Shown here: in pieces, positions 53,006 through 64,000 of the stretch
Position numbering within the stretch: the stretch's first letter is position 1
Layout of the letters: every line of letters begins with the position of its first letter
NCBI GenBank assembly: GCA_934047225.1
Contig: OW203987.1
Location: 5,607,501-5,671,500 of the forward strand
Direction of reading: 5' to 3'
DNA length: 64,000 bases
From: Ypsolopha sequella
Taxonomy: Eukaryota > Arthropoda > Insecta > Lepidoptera > Ypsolophidae
The notes under the pieces: generated by a model
What the model saw: the letters and a program-made list of their open reading frames with translations, nothing else
What the model was told of the DNA's origin: nothing
The model's database searches: none
Translations under genes and position numbers: made by a program

Positions 53006-56000
53006 CAATAATGAAACATAGAGTTCAGTTCTACCTGATGCAATAATGAAACATAGAGTTCAGTTCTACTTGATGCAATAATGAAACATAGAGTTCAGTT
53101 CTACTTGATGCAATAATGAAACATAGAGTTCAGTTCTACTTGATGCAATAATGAAACATAGAGTTCAGTTCTACTTGATGCAATAATGAAACATAGAGTT
53201 CAGTTCTACTTGATGCAATAGTGAAACATAGAGTTCAGTTCTACTTGATGCAATAATGAAACATAGAGTTCAGTTCTACTTGATGCAATAATGAAACATA
53301 GAGTTCAGTTCTACTTGATGCAATAATGAAACATAGAGTTCAGTTCTACTTGATGCAATAGTGAAACATAGAGTTCAGTTCTACTTGATGCAATAATGAA
53401 ACATAGAGTTCAGTTCTACTTGATGCAATAATGAAACATAGAGTTCAGTTCTACTTGATGCAATAATGAAACATAGAGTTCAGTTCTACTTGATGCAATA
53501 ATGAAACATAGAGTTCAGTTCTACTTGATGCAATAGTGAAACATAGAGTTCAGTTCTACTTGATGCAATAGTGAAACATAGAGTTCAGTTCTACTTGATG
53601 CAATAATGAAACATAGAGTTCAGTTCTACTTGATGCAATAATGAAACATAGAGTTCAGTTCTACTTGATGCAATAATGAAACATAGAGTTCAGTTCTACT
53701 TGATGCAATAATGAAACATAGAGTTCAGTTCTACTTGATGCAATAATGAAACATAGAGTTCAGTTCTACTTGATGCAATAGTGAAACATAGAGTTCAGTT
53801 CTACTTGATGCAATAATGAAACATAGAGTTCAGTTCTACTTGATGCAATAATGAAACATAGAGTTCAGTTCTACTTGATGCAATAGTGAAACATAGAGTT
53901 CAGTTCTACTTGATGCAATAGTGAAACATAGAGTTCAGTTCTACTTGATGCAATAATGAAACATAGAGTTCAGTTCTACTTGATGCAATAATGAAACATA
54001 GAGTTCAGTTCTACTTGATGCAATAATGAAACATAGAGTTCAGTTCTACTTGATGCAATAGTGAAACATAGAGTTCAGTTCTACTTGATGCAATAGTGAA
54101 ACATAGAGTTCAGTTCTACTTGATGCAATAGTGAAACATAGAGTTCAGTTCTACTTGATGCAATAATGAAACATAGAGTTCAGTTCTACTTGATGCAATA
54201 GTGAAACATAGAGTTCAGTTCTACTTGATGCAATAGTGAAACATAGAGTTCAGTTCTACTTGATGCAATAGTGAAACATAGAGTTCAGTTCTACTTGATG
54301 CAATAGTGAAACATAGAGTTCAGTTCTACTTGATGCAATAGTGAAACATAGAGTTCAGTTCTACTTGATGCAATAATGAAACATAGAGTTCAGTTCTACT
54401 TGATGCAATAGTGAAACATAGAGTTCAGTTCTACTTGATGCAATAATGAAACATAGAGTTCAGTTCTACTTGATGCAATAATGAAACATAGAGTTCAGTT
54501 CTACTTGATGCAATAATGAAACATAGAGTTCAGTTCTACTTGATGCAATAGTGAAACATAGAGTTCAGTTCTACTTGATGCAATAGTGAAACATAGAGTT
54601 CAGTTCTACTTGATGCAATAGTGAAACATAGAGTTCAGTTCTACTTGATGCAATAGTGAAACATAGAGTTCAGTTCTACTTGATGCAATAGTGAAACATA
54701 GAGTTCAGTTCTACTTGATGCAATAGTGAAACATAGAGTTCAGTTCTACTTGATGCAATAATGAAACATAGAGTTCAGTTCTACTTGATGCAATAGTGAA
54801 ACATAGAGTTCAGTTCTACTTGATGCAATAATGAAACATAGAGTTCAGTTCTACTTGATGCAATAATGAAACATAGAGTTCAGTTCTACTTGATGCAATA
54901 ATGAAACATAGAGTTCAGTTCTACTTGATGCAATAGTGAAACATAGAGTTCAGTTCTACTTGATGCAATAGTGAAACATAGAGTTCAGTTCTACTTGATG
55001 CAATAGTGAAACATAGAGTTCAGTTCTACTTGATGCAATAATGAAACATAGAGTTCAGTTCTACTTGATGCAATAGTGAAACATAGAGTTCAGTTCTACT
55101 TGATGCAATAATGAAACATAGAGTTCAGTTCTACTTGATGCAATAATGAAACATAGAGTTCAGTTCTACTTGATGCAATAATGAAACATAGAGTTCAGTT
55201 CTACTTGATGCAATAGTGAAACATAGAGTTCAGTTCTACTTGATGCAATAGTGAAACATAGAGTTCAGTTCTACTTGATGCAATAGTGAAACATAGAGTT
55301 CAGTTCTACTTGATGCAATAATGAAACATAGAGTTCAGTTCTACTTGATGCAATAGTGAAACATAGAGTTCAGTTCTACTTGATGCAATAGTGAAACATA
55401 GAGTTCAGTTCTACTTGATGCAATAATGAAACATAGAGTTCAGTTCTACTTGATGCAATAATGAAACATAGAGTTCAGTTCTACTTGATGCAATAGTGAA
55501 ACATAGAGTTCAGTTCTACTTGATGCAATAGTGAAACATAGAGTTCAGTTCTACTTGATGCAATAGTGAAACATAGAGTTCAGTTCTACTTGATGCAATA
55601 GTGAAACATAGAGTTCAGTTCTACTTGATGCAATAATGAAACATAGAGTTCAGTTCTACTTGATGCAATAGTGAAACATAGAGTTCAGTTCTACTTGATG
55701 CAATAGTGAAACATAGAGTTCAGTTCTACTTGATGCAATAGTGAAACATAGAGTTCAGTTCTACTTGATGCAATAATGAAACATAGAGTTCAGTTCTACT
55801 TGATGCAATAATGAAACATAGAGTTCAGTTCTACTTGATGCAATAGTGAAACATAGAGTTCAGTTCTACTTGATGCAATAGTGAAACATAGAGTTCAGTT
55901 CTACTTGATGCAATAGTGAAACATAGAGTTCAGTTCTACTTGATGCAATAATGAAACATAGAGTTCAGTTCTACTTGATGCAATAGTGAAACATAGAGTT

Positions 56001-56540
56001 CAGTTCTACTTGATGCAATAGTGAAACATAGAGTTCAGTTCTACTTGATGCAATAATGAAACATAGAGTTCAGTTCTACTTGATGCAATAATGAAACATA
56101 GAGTTCAGTTCTACTTGATGCAATAGTGAAACATAGAGTTCAGTTCTACTTGATGCAATAGTGAAACATAGAGTTCAGTTCTACTTGATGCAATAGTGAA
56201 ACATAGAGTTCAGTTCTACTTGATGCAATAGTGAAACATAGAGTTCAGTTCTACTTGATGCAATAATGAAACATAGAGTTCAGTTCTACTTGATGCAATA
56301 GTGAAACATAGAGTTCAGTTCTACTTGATGCAATAGTGAAACATAGAGTTCAGTTCTACTTGATGCAATAGTGAAACATAGAGTTCAGTTCTACTTGATG
56401 CAATAATGAAACATAGAGTTCAGTTCTACTTGATGCAATAATGAAACATAGAGTTCAGTTCTACTTGATGCAATAGTGAAACATAGAGTTCAGTTCTACT
56501 TGATGCAATAGTGAAACATAGAGTTCAGTTCTACTTGATG
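53006..56540 (+). repeat. Minisatellite: 101 units of 35 bp
   Basis: 3,535 bp = exactly 101 x 35. Each unit starts CAATAATGAAACATAG or CAATAGTGAAACATAG and ends CTACTTGATG. By my count 48 units have A and 53 have G at the sixth base. The only other change noticed is a C for T in the first unit (CTACCTGATG). Stop codons in each unit prevent an open frame. There are no spacers, so it is not a CRISPR array. The A units dominate the first 30 (23 of 30). Confidence 0.95.
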
Positions 56541-56811
56541 CAAAATGAGGTGCTCAATCTCGGGTCACTCATACGCTTAACGTTTTGACAACTTGAATAA
56601 GAACTGGCAGAATCTGACATGACACTGGCAAAAAGTTGCGCTTAAAATAGCAGCCGTCGTCGCCAAAACACAAAAAAAAGAAGAGCTGGCAAATGTTTTG
56701 TTAGCAAAATTACTTATAAATCTTTTAATTTGTAAAATAACTTTGTAGAGAAGTCAGTAGTAGCATTCCTTAGAGTTCTATTATAAACATAATATAAAAA
56801 TCATATTATCG
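56541..56811. other. Right flank of the minisatellite
   Basis: ATGAGGTGCTCAATCT (56543-56558) matches 42479-42494. The remaining sequence is non-coding and AT-rich. Confidence 0.5.
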
Positions 56812-57030
56812 TCACAACGTGAATCTCCAAGGGGGTGGCCTAGTTGTTCCCAAGTTTGAACTTGCACCTGCTTTTCACCGATTAGTACGTCCCAAACGTA
56901 ATGGGTGGTGAGCCCTATCGCCATACTTCGGACACAAATGAACTTACAACTTTACGTGCCATCAGACCGGACACAAATTAATTTGCACCGTGGGGATTGA
57001 ACTCATGACTGTGGTTCAGCCACAGAGGCG
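56812..57030 (-). mobile_element. tRNA-derived SINE, diverged copy
   Basis: Minus-strand B-box-like GAGTTCAATCCCCACGG near 56990-57006 and a tail with TTTGGGACGTACTAATCGG. Same family as 5727-6060, but degraded. Confidence 0.5.
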
Positions 57031-57472
57031 GTTTCTTCAGACATGTAGTCAAATAACAAATTGTCGGCACTTGGTGAAACATCATCATAATCTTGATAAA
57101 AACCCTTGTACTGTTTCACAATATTACTTTATATTACCTCAACCGGTTTCGCCTTACGGCATTATCAAAAGGAACACTGTTAAATATAATAAACAATAAA
57201 CAAATGTGTAGTGGTTGTTTACATTGCAGATGGTGAATAATAATTTTATATTAAATAAATAAATAATTTATAATTAATAATAATTTTGTATTTTGGGCAC
57301 TCTCCCGCGGGGCAGTAATCTAGAGGCAATTTTCTTTTTATAATTATTATTTTTAGGATTATTTTTGTACTGTTATCTTAACCCCTTTAGTTATGTAATT
57401 CAATATTCTTAAGTGTTTATGAAAATTAAAGTAAATTCGCATAGTATATACCTAAAGTAAAAATATTCATCC
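57031..57472. other. Non-coding
   Basis: CCGGTTTCGCCTTACGGCAT at about 57134 repeats part of the foldback at 46361-46540. Otherwise AT-rich with nothing recognised. Confidence 0.4.
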
Positions 57473-57600
57473 ATCCATCAGCCTAGTTCGTCCACTGCTG
57501 GACATAAGCCTTTCCAGGACTCTGCTACTCCCGGCGGTCATCCTGGAAGAATTGCCCATACTCACACACGCTGGGCAGGCGGGTTGGTGAGCGCGGCGGC
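57473..57600 (-). pseudogene. LINE ORF2 C-terminal end
   Basis: The minus strand reads KAYVQQWTN and a stop, followed by an ATGG microsatellite. '.AYVQQW' ends the ORF2 of a LINE family very frequent in Lepidoptera (RTE-like by memory). Only the tail is present. Confidence 0.5.
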
Positions 57601-58384
57601 GCCGGAACGCACAAGCAAAAATATTATTCACAAACAAAAAAAAAATTAAAAAATTCGGCACATATTTTTTAGACCGTATTTCTTTATTTATTGCTTTAAA
57701 ACCCATTACATGAACTGATGGAAAACAATGCCTCACCAAGCGTACCCTTTTATTAAATTACCTAGATATTAAAGTAACCTATCAGAGCCGTGTCATCGGG
57801 GAAATAATCCAATTAAACAGTCCGGTCTATACCCTCCCTGCCCCGTAATTAGGTTAGTGGGGAATCTACTGACCAATCAACTACGTTGTAAATATTTTTT
57901 TAATACAGTTGCTCAAAAAGTGGCGTATTGCAGGGACGTATAGCGTTCGGGATGTAGGCTATTACATACTCGAGCTTTTTCTTTACCTTTTCCGAACTCG
58001 TGCGTTCTCTTTCCCAACTGTCAAAATAATTTCTATTAAAAAGAAAAAAACAACCACGAAGTTTTTACTAAAAAAAATTCATAGAAGTTTTTATGATTCA
58101 TGCAAATATTTCTAAAAAGAAGCTACTAATTTGTTTCAATATCAGATTTAATGATTTGATTCGATGAGTTAGATTAGGTTTCATTTCATTTCATCTCATT
58201 AAATTTCATTTTCATTTCATATCAATAAAAAAATTCTACTGAAGACTTGGCTGTATGGGCATAGTTCCCTTTGCCTACCCAGAATAAATGAAGAAAACAA
58301 AAAAAAATCTCTCCTTATATTCTTTTACGGTTGGCGCCATTTTCCAAAAATTTTCTTAGCGGGTTTAGTTGTTTGTTGCATAAA
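57601..58384. other. Non-coding
   Basis: Contains a TTTCATTTCAT-type low-complexity run near 58180-58220. No gene recognised. Confidence 0.4.
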
Positions 58385-58534
58385 ATGAGTAATTTCGACG
58401 ATATTTTATTTGAATTAACACCACCGGAACTCAGTATAATTGCACAAAATGCTTCGGAGAACATTTTACCGGAAAAGTCAAAAAGTCGCTGCATATCTAC
58501 ATACGACGAATTTATTGCGAGGAGTATTAGTTAG
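58385..58534 (+). pseudogene. Short N-terminal protein fragment in a non-autonomous element
   Basis: 49 codons from the ATG at 58385, starting MSNFDDILFELTPPEL, containing LPEKSKSR and TYDEF and then stopping. It aligns with the relic at 16258-16440. About 80 bases downstream is the GC-rich hairpin at 58610-58735. It probably descends from a longer mobile-element protein; the tyrosine-recombinase link is tentative. Confidence 0.4.
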
Positions 58535-58609
58535 TTGAGTTTATTGTGTTTTTATTATTTTATTAAATTGCTTAATTTTTTCGCAACTGTATTAAAAATA
58601 GTTGTTCAG

Positions 58610-58735
58610 TACACGTGCGGAACCGTCATTGCAACTTGTTCCGACTGTCAACCCTCACCTTCGGCTGCGCCTCGGCTCGGGTAGACATTTGTCGGAACTC
58701 TTTGCAATGACAGGCTTTCCGCACTCGTAATGAAA
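58610..58735. repeat. GC-rich hairpin
   Basis: Arms GTGCGGAA..GTCATTGCAA and TTGCAATGAC...TTCCGCAC enclose CTTCGGCTGCGCCTCGG. Third example of a hairpin with this kind of loop in the window (others about 16470-16560 and 44990-45111). Confidence 0.7.
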
Positions 58736-58930
58736 TATACTATTTATAGGTTACAAGTTTATATTAGATATGATAACATATGAACTTTCCCATCGGGTCG
58801 CTGGTCGGTTGCATCTACAAAATTAATGTATTTTTTTTCGCAACCGACCAGGGAGCCGTTGCTACTACTTTATTCGATGGATATTTTCACAACGGATCAG
58901 TCAGGGTCAAATGTATGATACAGATGATAT

Positions 58931-59196
58931 ACAACGTGTAACAGAAAGGTGTAACCATATTTGAAGAGCTTATTCAGTCAATGGTATAGAACAACTTTTA
59001 CTATGGAACAAACACTGTATCTCGAAAAAAAAAAAAAAAACTGTTTCATAGAAAAATGCAATGCCGCTCGGCCGAAATATATGGAAGGGCATTTTTTTTT
59101 TTGAGATTTCGGGTTTGGCTCAATAGTAAAAGTTGTTCTATACCATTGACTAAATAAGCTCTTCAAATATGGTTACACTTTTCTGTTACACATTGT
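58931..59196. mobile_element. Foldback miniature element F1, copy 3
   Basis: 266 bp with ACAACGTGTAACAGAAAGGT left end and matching right end. It directly abuts the F3 copy at 59200. Confidence 0.75.
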
Positions 59197-59199
59197 ACA

Positions 59200-59420
59200 T
59201 ATAAGTTTAAATAATATTAGTTAGCGAAACTCAAAACATAGGTAGTACTAGTCTATATGAACAATTGTTTGTATGGGATCAGTCAGCTGATCGGGGTAAT
59301 TTGTATGGGAGGAAGAGAAAAAAAGTTATGAATTTCGCTTAGCTCCCATACAAACAGTTGTTCATATAGACTAGTACTACTTATGTTTTGAGTTTCGCCA
59401 ACTAATATTATTTAACCTTA
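59200..59420. mobile_element. Foldback miniature element F3, copy 3
   Basis: Diverged relative of 3995-4259 (shared CATATAGACTAGTACTAC and GTCAGCTGATCGG blocks). Confidence 0.65.
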
Positions 59421-59634
59421 TATATTTTTTTCGATTTCTGGTTTGGCCCCATAGTAAAAATTGTTCATATTAATGGGTAGAACATCCCGTTTTGAGAAAA
59501 GTTTATTATCATTCTAACATTCTGTATACCATAGCGACCCGCCCGGGCTTCGCACGAGGTCGAATTATTTATTTAAAGAATTTCATCAAATAAATGCTTA
59601 GCTTACTCGTAACTAATACATTTAATTGGGTTAA

Positions 59635-60102
59635 GGCGATTACCTTCGCCAAATTAGCAGCTCGATGTTTGTCGGTACGAATATCAACGGAAACGACATT
59701 GAAATAACGTTCATATCAGCGCGCAATGCATTGTGGCTGTTACGACGCTCGCTGCGTCCTTGATAGGGCGAAATAGGAGAAAAGAATACTTTTCACATGG
59801 ACGTTATTGTTCGATTAAATAATCCTATGTTATGTTTATAGCTATGAAGTTTATCTATTTATCAAAGCATAAATGAATTAAATCCATTAAGCTGCTTAGG
59901 AGCAGTAGAAAATTCAAGGCAAAAAACCAATCCATTAGGTTGACATTTTTTTCATATGGAAGTTTTGGTGGTATGAAAAAGAAAAATTTTGCATATGTAG
60001 TCTTAGAATTGGTAATTCATAATAAATTTTTTCTTTATTTTTGGTTTGGCCATAAACGAGGAGTAGGCTGTAGAAAGTACCCATTTGGCGATACTAAGCG
60101 CC
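59635..60102. mobile_element. Non-autonomous TTAA element, copy 2 (468 bp)
   Basis: Bounded by TTAA at 59631-59634 and 60103-60106. Collinear with 22658-23123 along its length (ATATCAACGGAAACGACATT, GGCCATAAACGAGGAGTAGG), which confirms the ends of the family. Confidence 0.85.
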
Positions 60103-60197
60103 TTAATTATAACGTTATGGTTAATTCAACGTAAGCCATGTCAAGCAAGTATTTTCGACGACGTGACGCCATTGTAACGTTGATATATCTCTACTTA

Positions 60198-60916
60198 TAT
60201 GTCATCGGCAGATCGTAGAATTGGGCATATCATGATCTGCCTAGGCATATCATATTTCTGTAAAAACTTGCGGGGTCGCCTCGCCCCGCTACGCTGCGCT
60301 CGGCTCCCCAAATTTAACGCTCTTCCTCGCTACGCTCATCGTCGCAACTATTTTTGAGTTTTGGTGAAAGATTTTCGATTTAAGGGGACACCTGACGCTA
60401 GAACATCAACAACACAAGGTTTTCAAGGGTTCATTGGAAGAAACTAGGTCTTTCCTCATAGTTAGTGAAGAAAATATATCTGATTTATCGATATTTTATC
60501 TAGGGATTCCACCTATAAACAATGTTTTAAGATTTGTACCTTTGTCAAAAAAAAAATGTTTTCCACCCTCTTTTTTTTGGTTTTCAAACGTTCGTTTCAA
60601 AAACGCGGTTAAGATATCAACTTGTTTTTTTTTATAAAATAGGCTATAGAAATATGAAGGGATGTTACCTAAATCCAAAAATATTTTCCCTACAAAATAT
60701 TTCAGTATTAGCTAAAAACACACCAATTTGTTGTTTCGCTGCGTGATCACTAGTATTACGCGTCCAAGAACAAGAGGCAAAAGAGCCAACATATAATCGT
60801 CTCTATGAAAAGTAAATAAGGTCTTTGCCATTAGACTTATTGTGCTGGACGAGTAATAAAAAAAGTTGCTAGGGTATGCCATCCTCTTAATATTTTAGGA
60901 TCTGCCCACGACATAG
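60198..60916. mobile_element. Foldback miniature element related to 14431-14726
   Basis: Left end ATGTCATCGGCAGATCGTAG, right end complement of ATGTCGTGGGCAGATCC. GC-rich core with CCCCGCTACGCTGCGCTCGG. Extra AT-rich DNA from about 60383 (TTAAGGGGACACC) makes it longer than its relatives, probably a further insertion. Confidence 0.55.
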
Positions 60917-61986
60917 ACTAATGTGTTGTACAGTCGTCAGCAGTTCAAGATTTCTATTTGTAAACGATTTTAACAGCTGACGCCGCAATAAGAACTGCCA
61001 ATAGGTAGCCTGTCATGCTGGTGTCCGTAGATACATATTAAATGGCTTCCTGAAATGTTATAAGTGATGGTGAAAACCGCATTAAAATCCAAACGACGAA
61101 AAAAACATATCATCACCACATGAATCGTCTTTACCGTCTGTTCTAAATCCGTGGTCTTTACCTATGAAATTGCCGAAATTTTCTTACAGATTCATGAGTT
61201 CATATCATTATCATATAATTTATTTATTGCCAAGTCACAGTATAAAAGATGTTACATGAAGGAAAAGTACAAGTGACGCCCTGTAGAGGCGCAGCAAAAA
61301 CAAGAGGGGCAATTTTACTTAAATGTTACTTAACAAATATGTTATATACAATAAACTTTGGAAACACACACAAACAATAATAATAATAATAATTATATAT
61401 ATAAATACTGTATAGCTGTATGTGATATTGATTACTTATACTAAACTATTTGTATACATTGTTCTAAGCTAAAAGTTGTATTTTGGCCATTAAAAGTATT
61501 TCTTACGATTCTGTTATAAATCCGAAGAATGGGCCCATAAAGATTTTGTACACAAAAAACTGACACACAAGTCACTTTATGGGTTCTGTGTCATAGAAAA
61601 CTTGTACTTACTGTAAACTCGCCTGAAAACTTGTACCTGACATATGTTACGTTTCGGAACGGGCCTTTAATCGTTTAAATTTAAATGCGGCCAATAAAAA
61701 TTCATTGCGTCAATTCCCGCACTGGGAATTACTCGTTCATTCGACGTAAGTATTTTACGGTGTTTATTATTCTTCGCCGTTAAACTGCCGTGAACCCGTT
61801 AAAAGCATAAAGAAAGAGCAGTAAGCCGTAACTTAGTGTTTGTTGTAACTTGTAACACCTGTTGCGAGAAATTCTTGTGACTTGTTTGCTTCTAAATTAG
61901 ACTTTAATGCCTACGCACTCTGTTACAAAAGCTAGTATTTGGAGGCTAATGATTTGTTTTGAACAGCTCGTTGTGTCAATGTGCCT
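60917..61986. other. Non-coding; repeat fragments
   Basis: 61160-61205 is an inverted copy of the right end of 49061-49475. 61380-61400 is an AAT run. No gene seen. Confidence 0.4.
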
Positions 61987-62797
61987 CAATGGGTGATGGA
62001 TGAAATCATTAAAAGTGCCTGAATATTTTTTTGTTGATAGGAATAACCTTCCCCATAAGAGGAAAAAAAAACTAAATTTTTTAGGTGGCTTTAATTACAT
62101 TAAAAATATAAAAACTTTTAAATTTTGGATATACGGAGCTATACAGCTGCATACGAATACTTGCTTTGCCTGCATATAAAAAAACCGTTATTAATCTATG
62201 GTAACAAAATGACACCAAAACATAACCTCTCGTGTTGTTATTCTTTTATGGTATTTTGTTTAATTTTGCGACTGCTTACTCACACCTGATGGTGACATGA
62301 TGGCACAAAACATGTTTTATTGGGTTCTCTCTAACGTTGGTGTTCTTCAGTATCCATTGTGTAGAGCACTAATACACAAAAACCAGAAGAAAAACACAAT
62401 AGTCCAGTTTCAGTTCCAGTGGTCGTCGTAGTGGCTATCAAGATCTAATCCATGGTACAAGGCGTAGGTAGTCGTCGAAGCAGGCAAATTCAAAGGTCAG
62501 GTGTGAGTAAGCAGTCGCAAAATTAAACAAAATACCATAAAAGAATAACAACACGAGAGGTTATGTTTTGGTGTCATTTTGTTACCATAGATTAATAACG
62601 GTTTTTTTATATGCAGGCAAAGCAAGTATTCGTATGCAGCTGTATAGCTCCGTATATCCAAAATTTAAAAGTTTTTATATTTTTTAATGTAATTAAAGCC
62701 ACCTAAAAATTAGTTTTTTTTCCTCGTATGGGGAAGGTTATTCCTATCAACAAAAAAATATTCAGGCACTTTTAATGATTTCATCCATCACCCATTG
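61987..62797. repeat. 811-bp inverted repeat, arms about 300 bp
   Basis: Left arm 61987-62289 starts CAATGGGTGATGGATGAAAT and right arm 62497-62797 is its near-perfect complement; I noticed only a handful of single-base differences. The 207-bp spacer (62290-62496) is unrelated to the arms. No transposase, and no target duplication confirmed. Confidence 0.88.
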
Positions 62798-63009
62798 GAT
62801 GTGGTAAGTATATGATAGGTATTTTACACAGTGACAAAGCTACAATCACAGAACATAGAAGTGCCATGCTAGACGGTACTGTAATTAATTCACTTTAATT
62901 TGTTTTTGGGGAAAAAGTAAATAGTTATTGTTTTTTAATTATCGAAACTCTCCCATTATTCTAAATACGCGCAAAATCACCATATATATCATTATTGTAA
63001 CAACATCAT
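62798..63009. other. Non-coding, AT-rich
   Basis: Nothing recognised. Confidence 0.4.
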
Positions 63010-63780
63010 GTAGGCTCTTGACGACATTGCGCGCTCAGGAAGCTGTTGCAGGCGTGTGAAACCTACGCAAAAACTCATGGGCTGAAGTCACGTTGAAGAG
63101 TAAACAAGAAGAGTTAGCTCCTGGTTTTCACTGCGGGCAGCAGCTCCCCTCAAGACGTACCCCCAGTAGAGCTGTACGGGACTGCATTGACGTGAGTCAA
63201 ACAGTTCAAGTACCTGGGTCACATTGTGACAGTGGACCTGAAAGATGACCAGGGGCTCTACCGCGTAATTCTCATTTGTATCAACTTCAAGCAAATGCAT
63301 GCGAAATTCAACGCGTGCAAAAGAGATGGCATGTCAGGCGGGCGTCGTCGCACGCACGTCAAATTTCAATCTCAAGTTGATGTTGATGAAAATGAGAATT
63401 ACGCGGTAGACCCGCAGGACATTGAGCGCGAACGTAGATCGTTGGCAGTCAGAAGCAACATGCTCGCCCGTAGGTTTGCTCGTTGTACAGAACAGGTAAA
63501 GGTTAGCGTTCTAACAATCTTTTTACACGAGCGGACTGTGGGTGAGATACACGCAGAAGACCTACAACGCTCTACGGGTGCAATACAATAATGCTTTCAG
63601 TATGTTATTGGCGCTGGCGCATCCGGCATGTTTGCTAAGGCGCGTACTACTGATTTTTATGGAATTATGCGCAAAAAAGTAGCTTCTCTCATGCATAGAG
63701 TGTGCGGCAGCCATAATACCAACCTGAAAGCAGTGGGTCATCTTGTCTGCCCCGTCTTTTCTGTAAGTTTTGCGACGCGG
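63010..63780 (+). pseudogene. LINE ORF2 C-terminal half, degraded
   Basis: Reading through frame changes, the plus strand gives LRKLLQACETYAKTHGLKS, then QFKYLGHIVTVDLKDD, RERRSLAVRSNMLARRFARC, SGMFAKARTTDFYGIMRKK and VASLMHRVCGS. These are consecutive pieces of the C-terminal part of a Jockey-like LINE reverse transcriptase widespread in Lepidoptera. Stops near 63090 and 63589 and internal losses show decay. A 161-bp miniature element interrupts it (63254-63414) without shifting the frame. Confidence 0.65.
63254..63414. mobile_element. Miniature element inside the LINE fragment
   Basis: 161 bp with inverted arms around TACCGCGTAATTCTCATTT and its complement (AAATGAGAATTACGCGGTA, 63389-63407). 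CAGG occurs on both sides (63250-63253 and 63415-63418) as probable target duplication. Element plus duplication is 165 bp, a multiple of three. Confidence 0.65.
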
Positions 63781-64000
63781 CGCCTCTATACATTTCGCAC
63801 CGTTCTGTATTATGTGTTTTCTGTTTGTCTTTTGCGCCTAAGCTGCCCTACTGGGTATTATTATACTATGATAAGCTCAGTTTTCGTTAAGCCTTCTCAT
63901 TCCCTTGCGCTTAAGGCTGTTTTTGTAGCGGAAGCTTTCCCCTTTAAACTTTTCGATAGATCAAAAGCCAATTTTAGGTTCCCCGACAAAAGGGGTTTCA
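63781..64000. other. Right edge, nothing recognised
   Basis: Possible further remains of the LINE fragment; no clear feature seen. Confidence 0.3.

Noticed and set aside
53006..56540. CRISPR-like array
   Set aside because: Units are head-to-tail with no unique spacers, in a eukaryotic context with introns and mariner/hAT elements; it is a minisatellite.

Overview
The window is eukaryotic nuclear DNA from an insect, most probably a moth or butterfly. It is AT-rich, with one intron-rich housekeeping gene (ribosomal protein L7A/eL8) whose protein is clearly insect-like. The rest is a dense, nested layer of mobile DNA of types common in Lepidoptera: tRNA-derived SINEs, LINE tails, TA-, TTAA- and 8-bp-TSD miniature elements, a Ty3/Gypsy element, and mariner and hAT elements. 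The lepidopteran assignment rests on repeat style and is an inference.

Layout. Positions 1-11400 hold no host gene: LINE tails, foldback miniature elements, a 1.2-kb tandem duplication (3763-6510) and two non-autonomous elements with exact target duplications. Positions 11475-12756 carry the 3' exon of an unrecognised, probably secreted protein (minus strand), with an 852-bp hAT-type element inserted just upstream. Positions 13800-18030 are back-to-back miniature elements. Positions 18047-22228 are an apparently complete DNA transposon with inverted ends, subterminal repeats and an uninterrupted two-exon 838-residue putative transposase. Positions 23710-27626 are a Gypsy-like LTR element with identical LTRs, almost no gag, and a single stop codon in pol.

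Positions 28857-35716 are RpL7A (eight coding exons, 268 residues). Its introns hold five candidate box C/D snoRNAs: two U36-like (18S guide) and three U24-like (28S guides). Intron 5 also holds a decayed full-length mariner. Host gene and guests act in one process: exons give a 60S subunit protein, while introns would give guides for rRNA 2'-O-methylation.

Positions 36500-44500 are a nest of hAT-type DNA. It includes a 2.9-kb element with perfect 17-bp ends and a perfect 8-bp target duplication that landed in a LINE 3' end. Positions 44600-52900 are repeats only. Positions 53006-56540 are a minisatellite of exactly 101 units of 35 bp that differ at essentially one base. Read as a binary string it shows 8-unit and 18-unit higher-order duplications, and an unexpanded version of the unit lies at 42450. 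The right end holds more miniature elements, an 811-bp near-perfect inverted repeat (61987-62797) and a LINE fragment carrying an in-frame miniature-element insertion.

All calls come from reading the sequence by eye. Splice sites, target duplications and repeat counts are direct observations; family names and rRNA complementarity rest on recalled knowledge.
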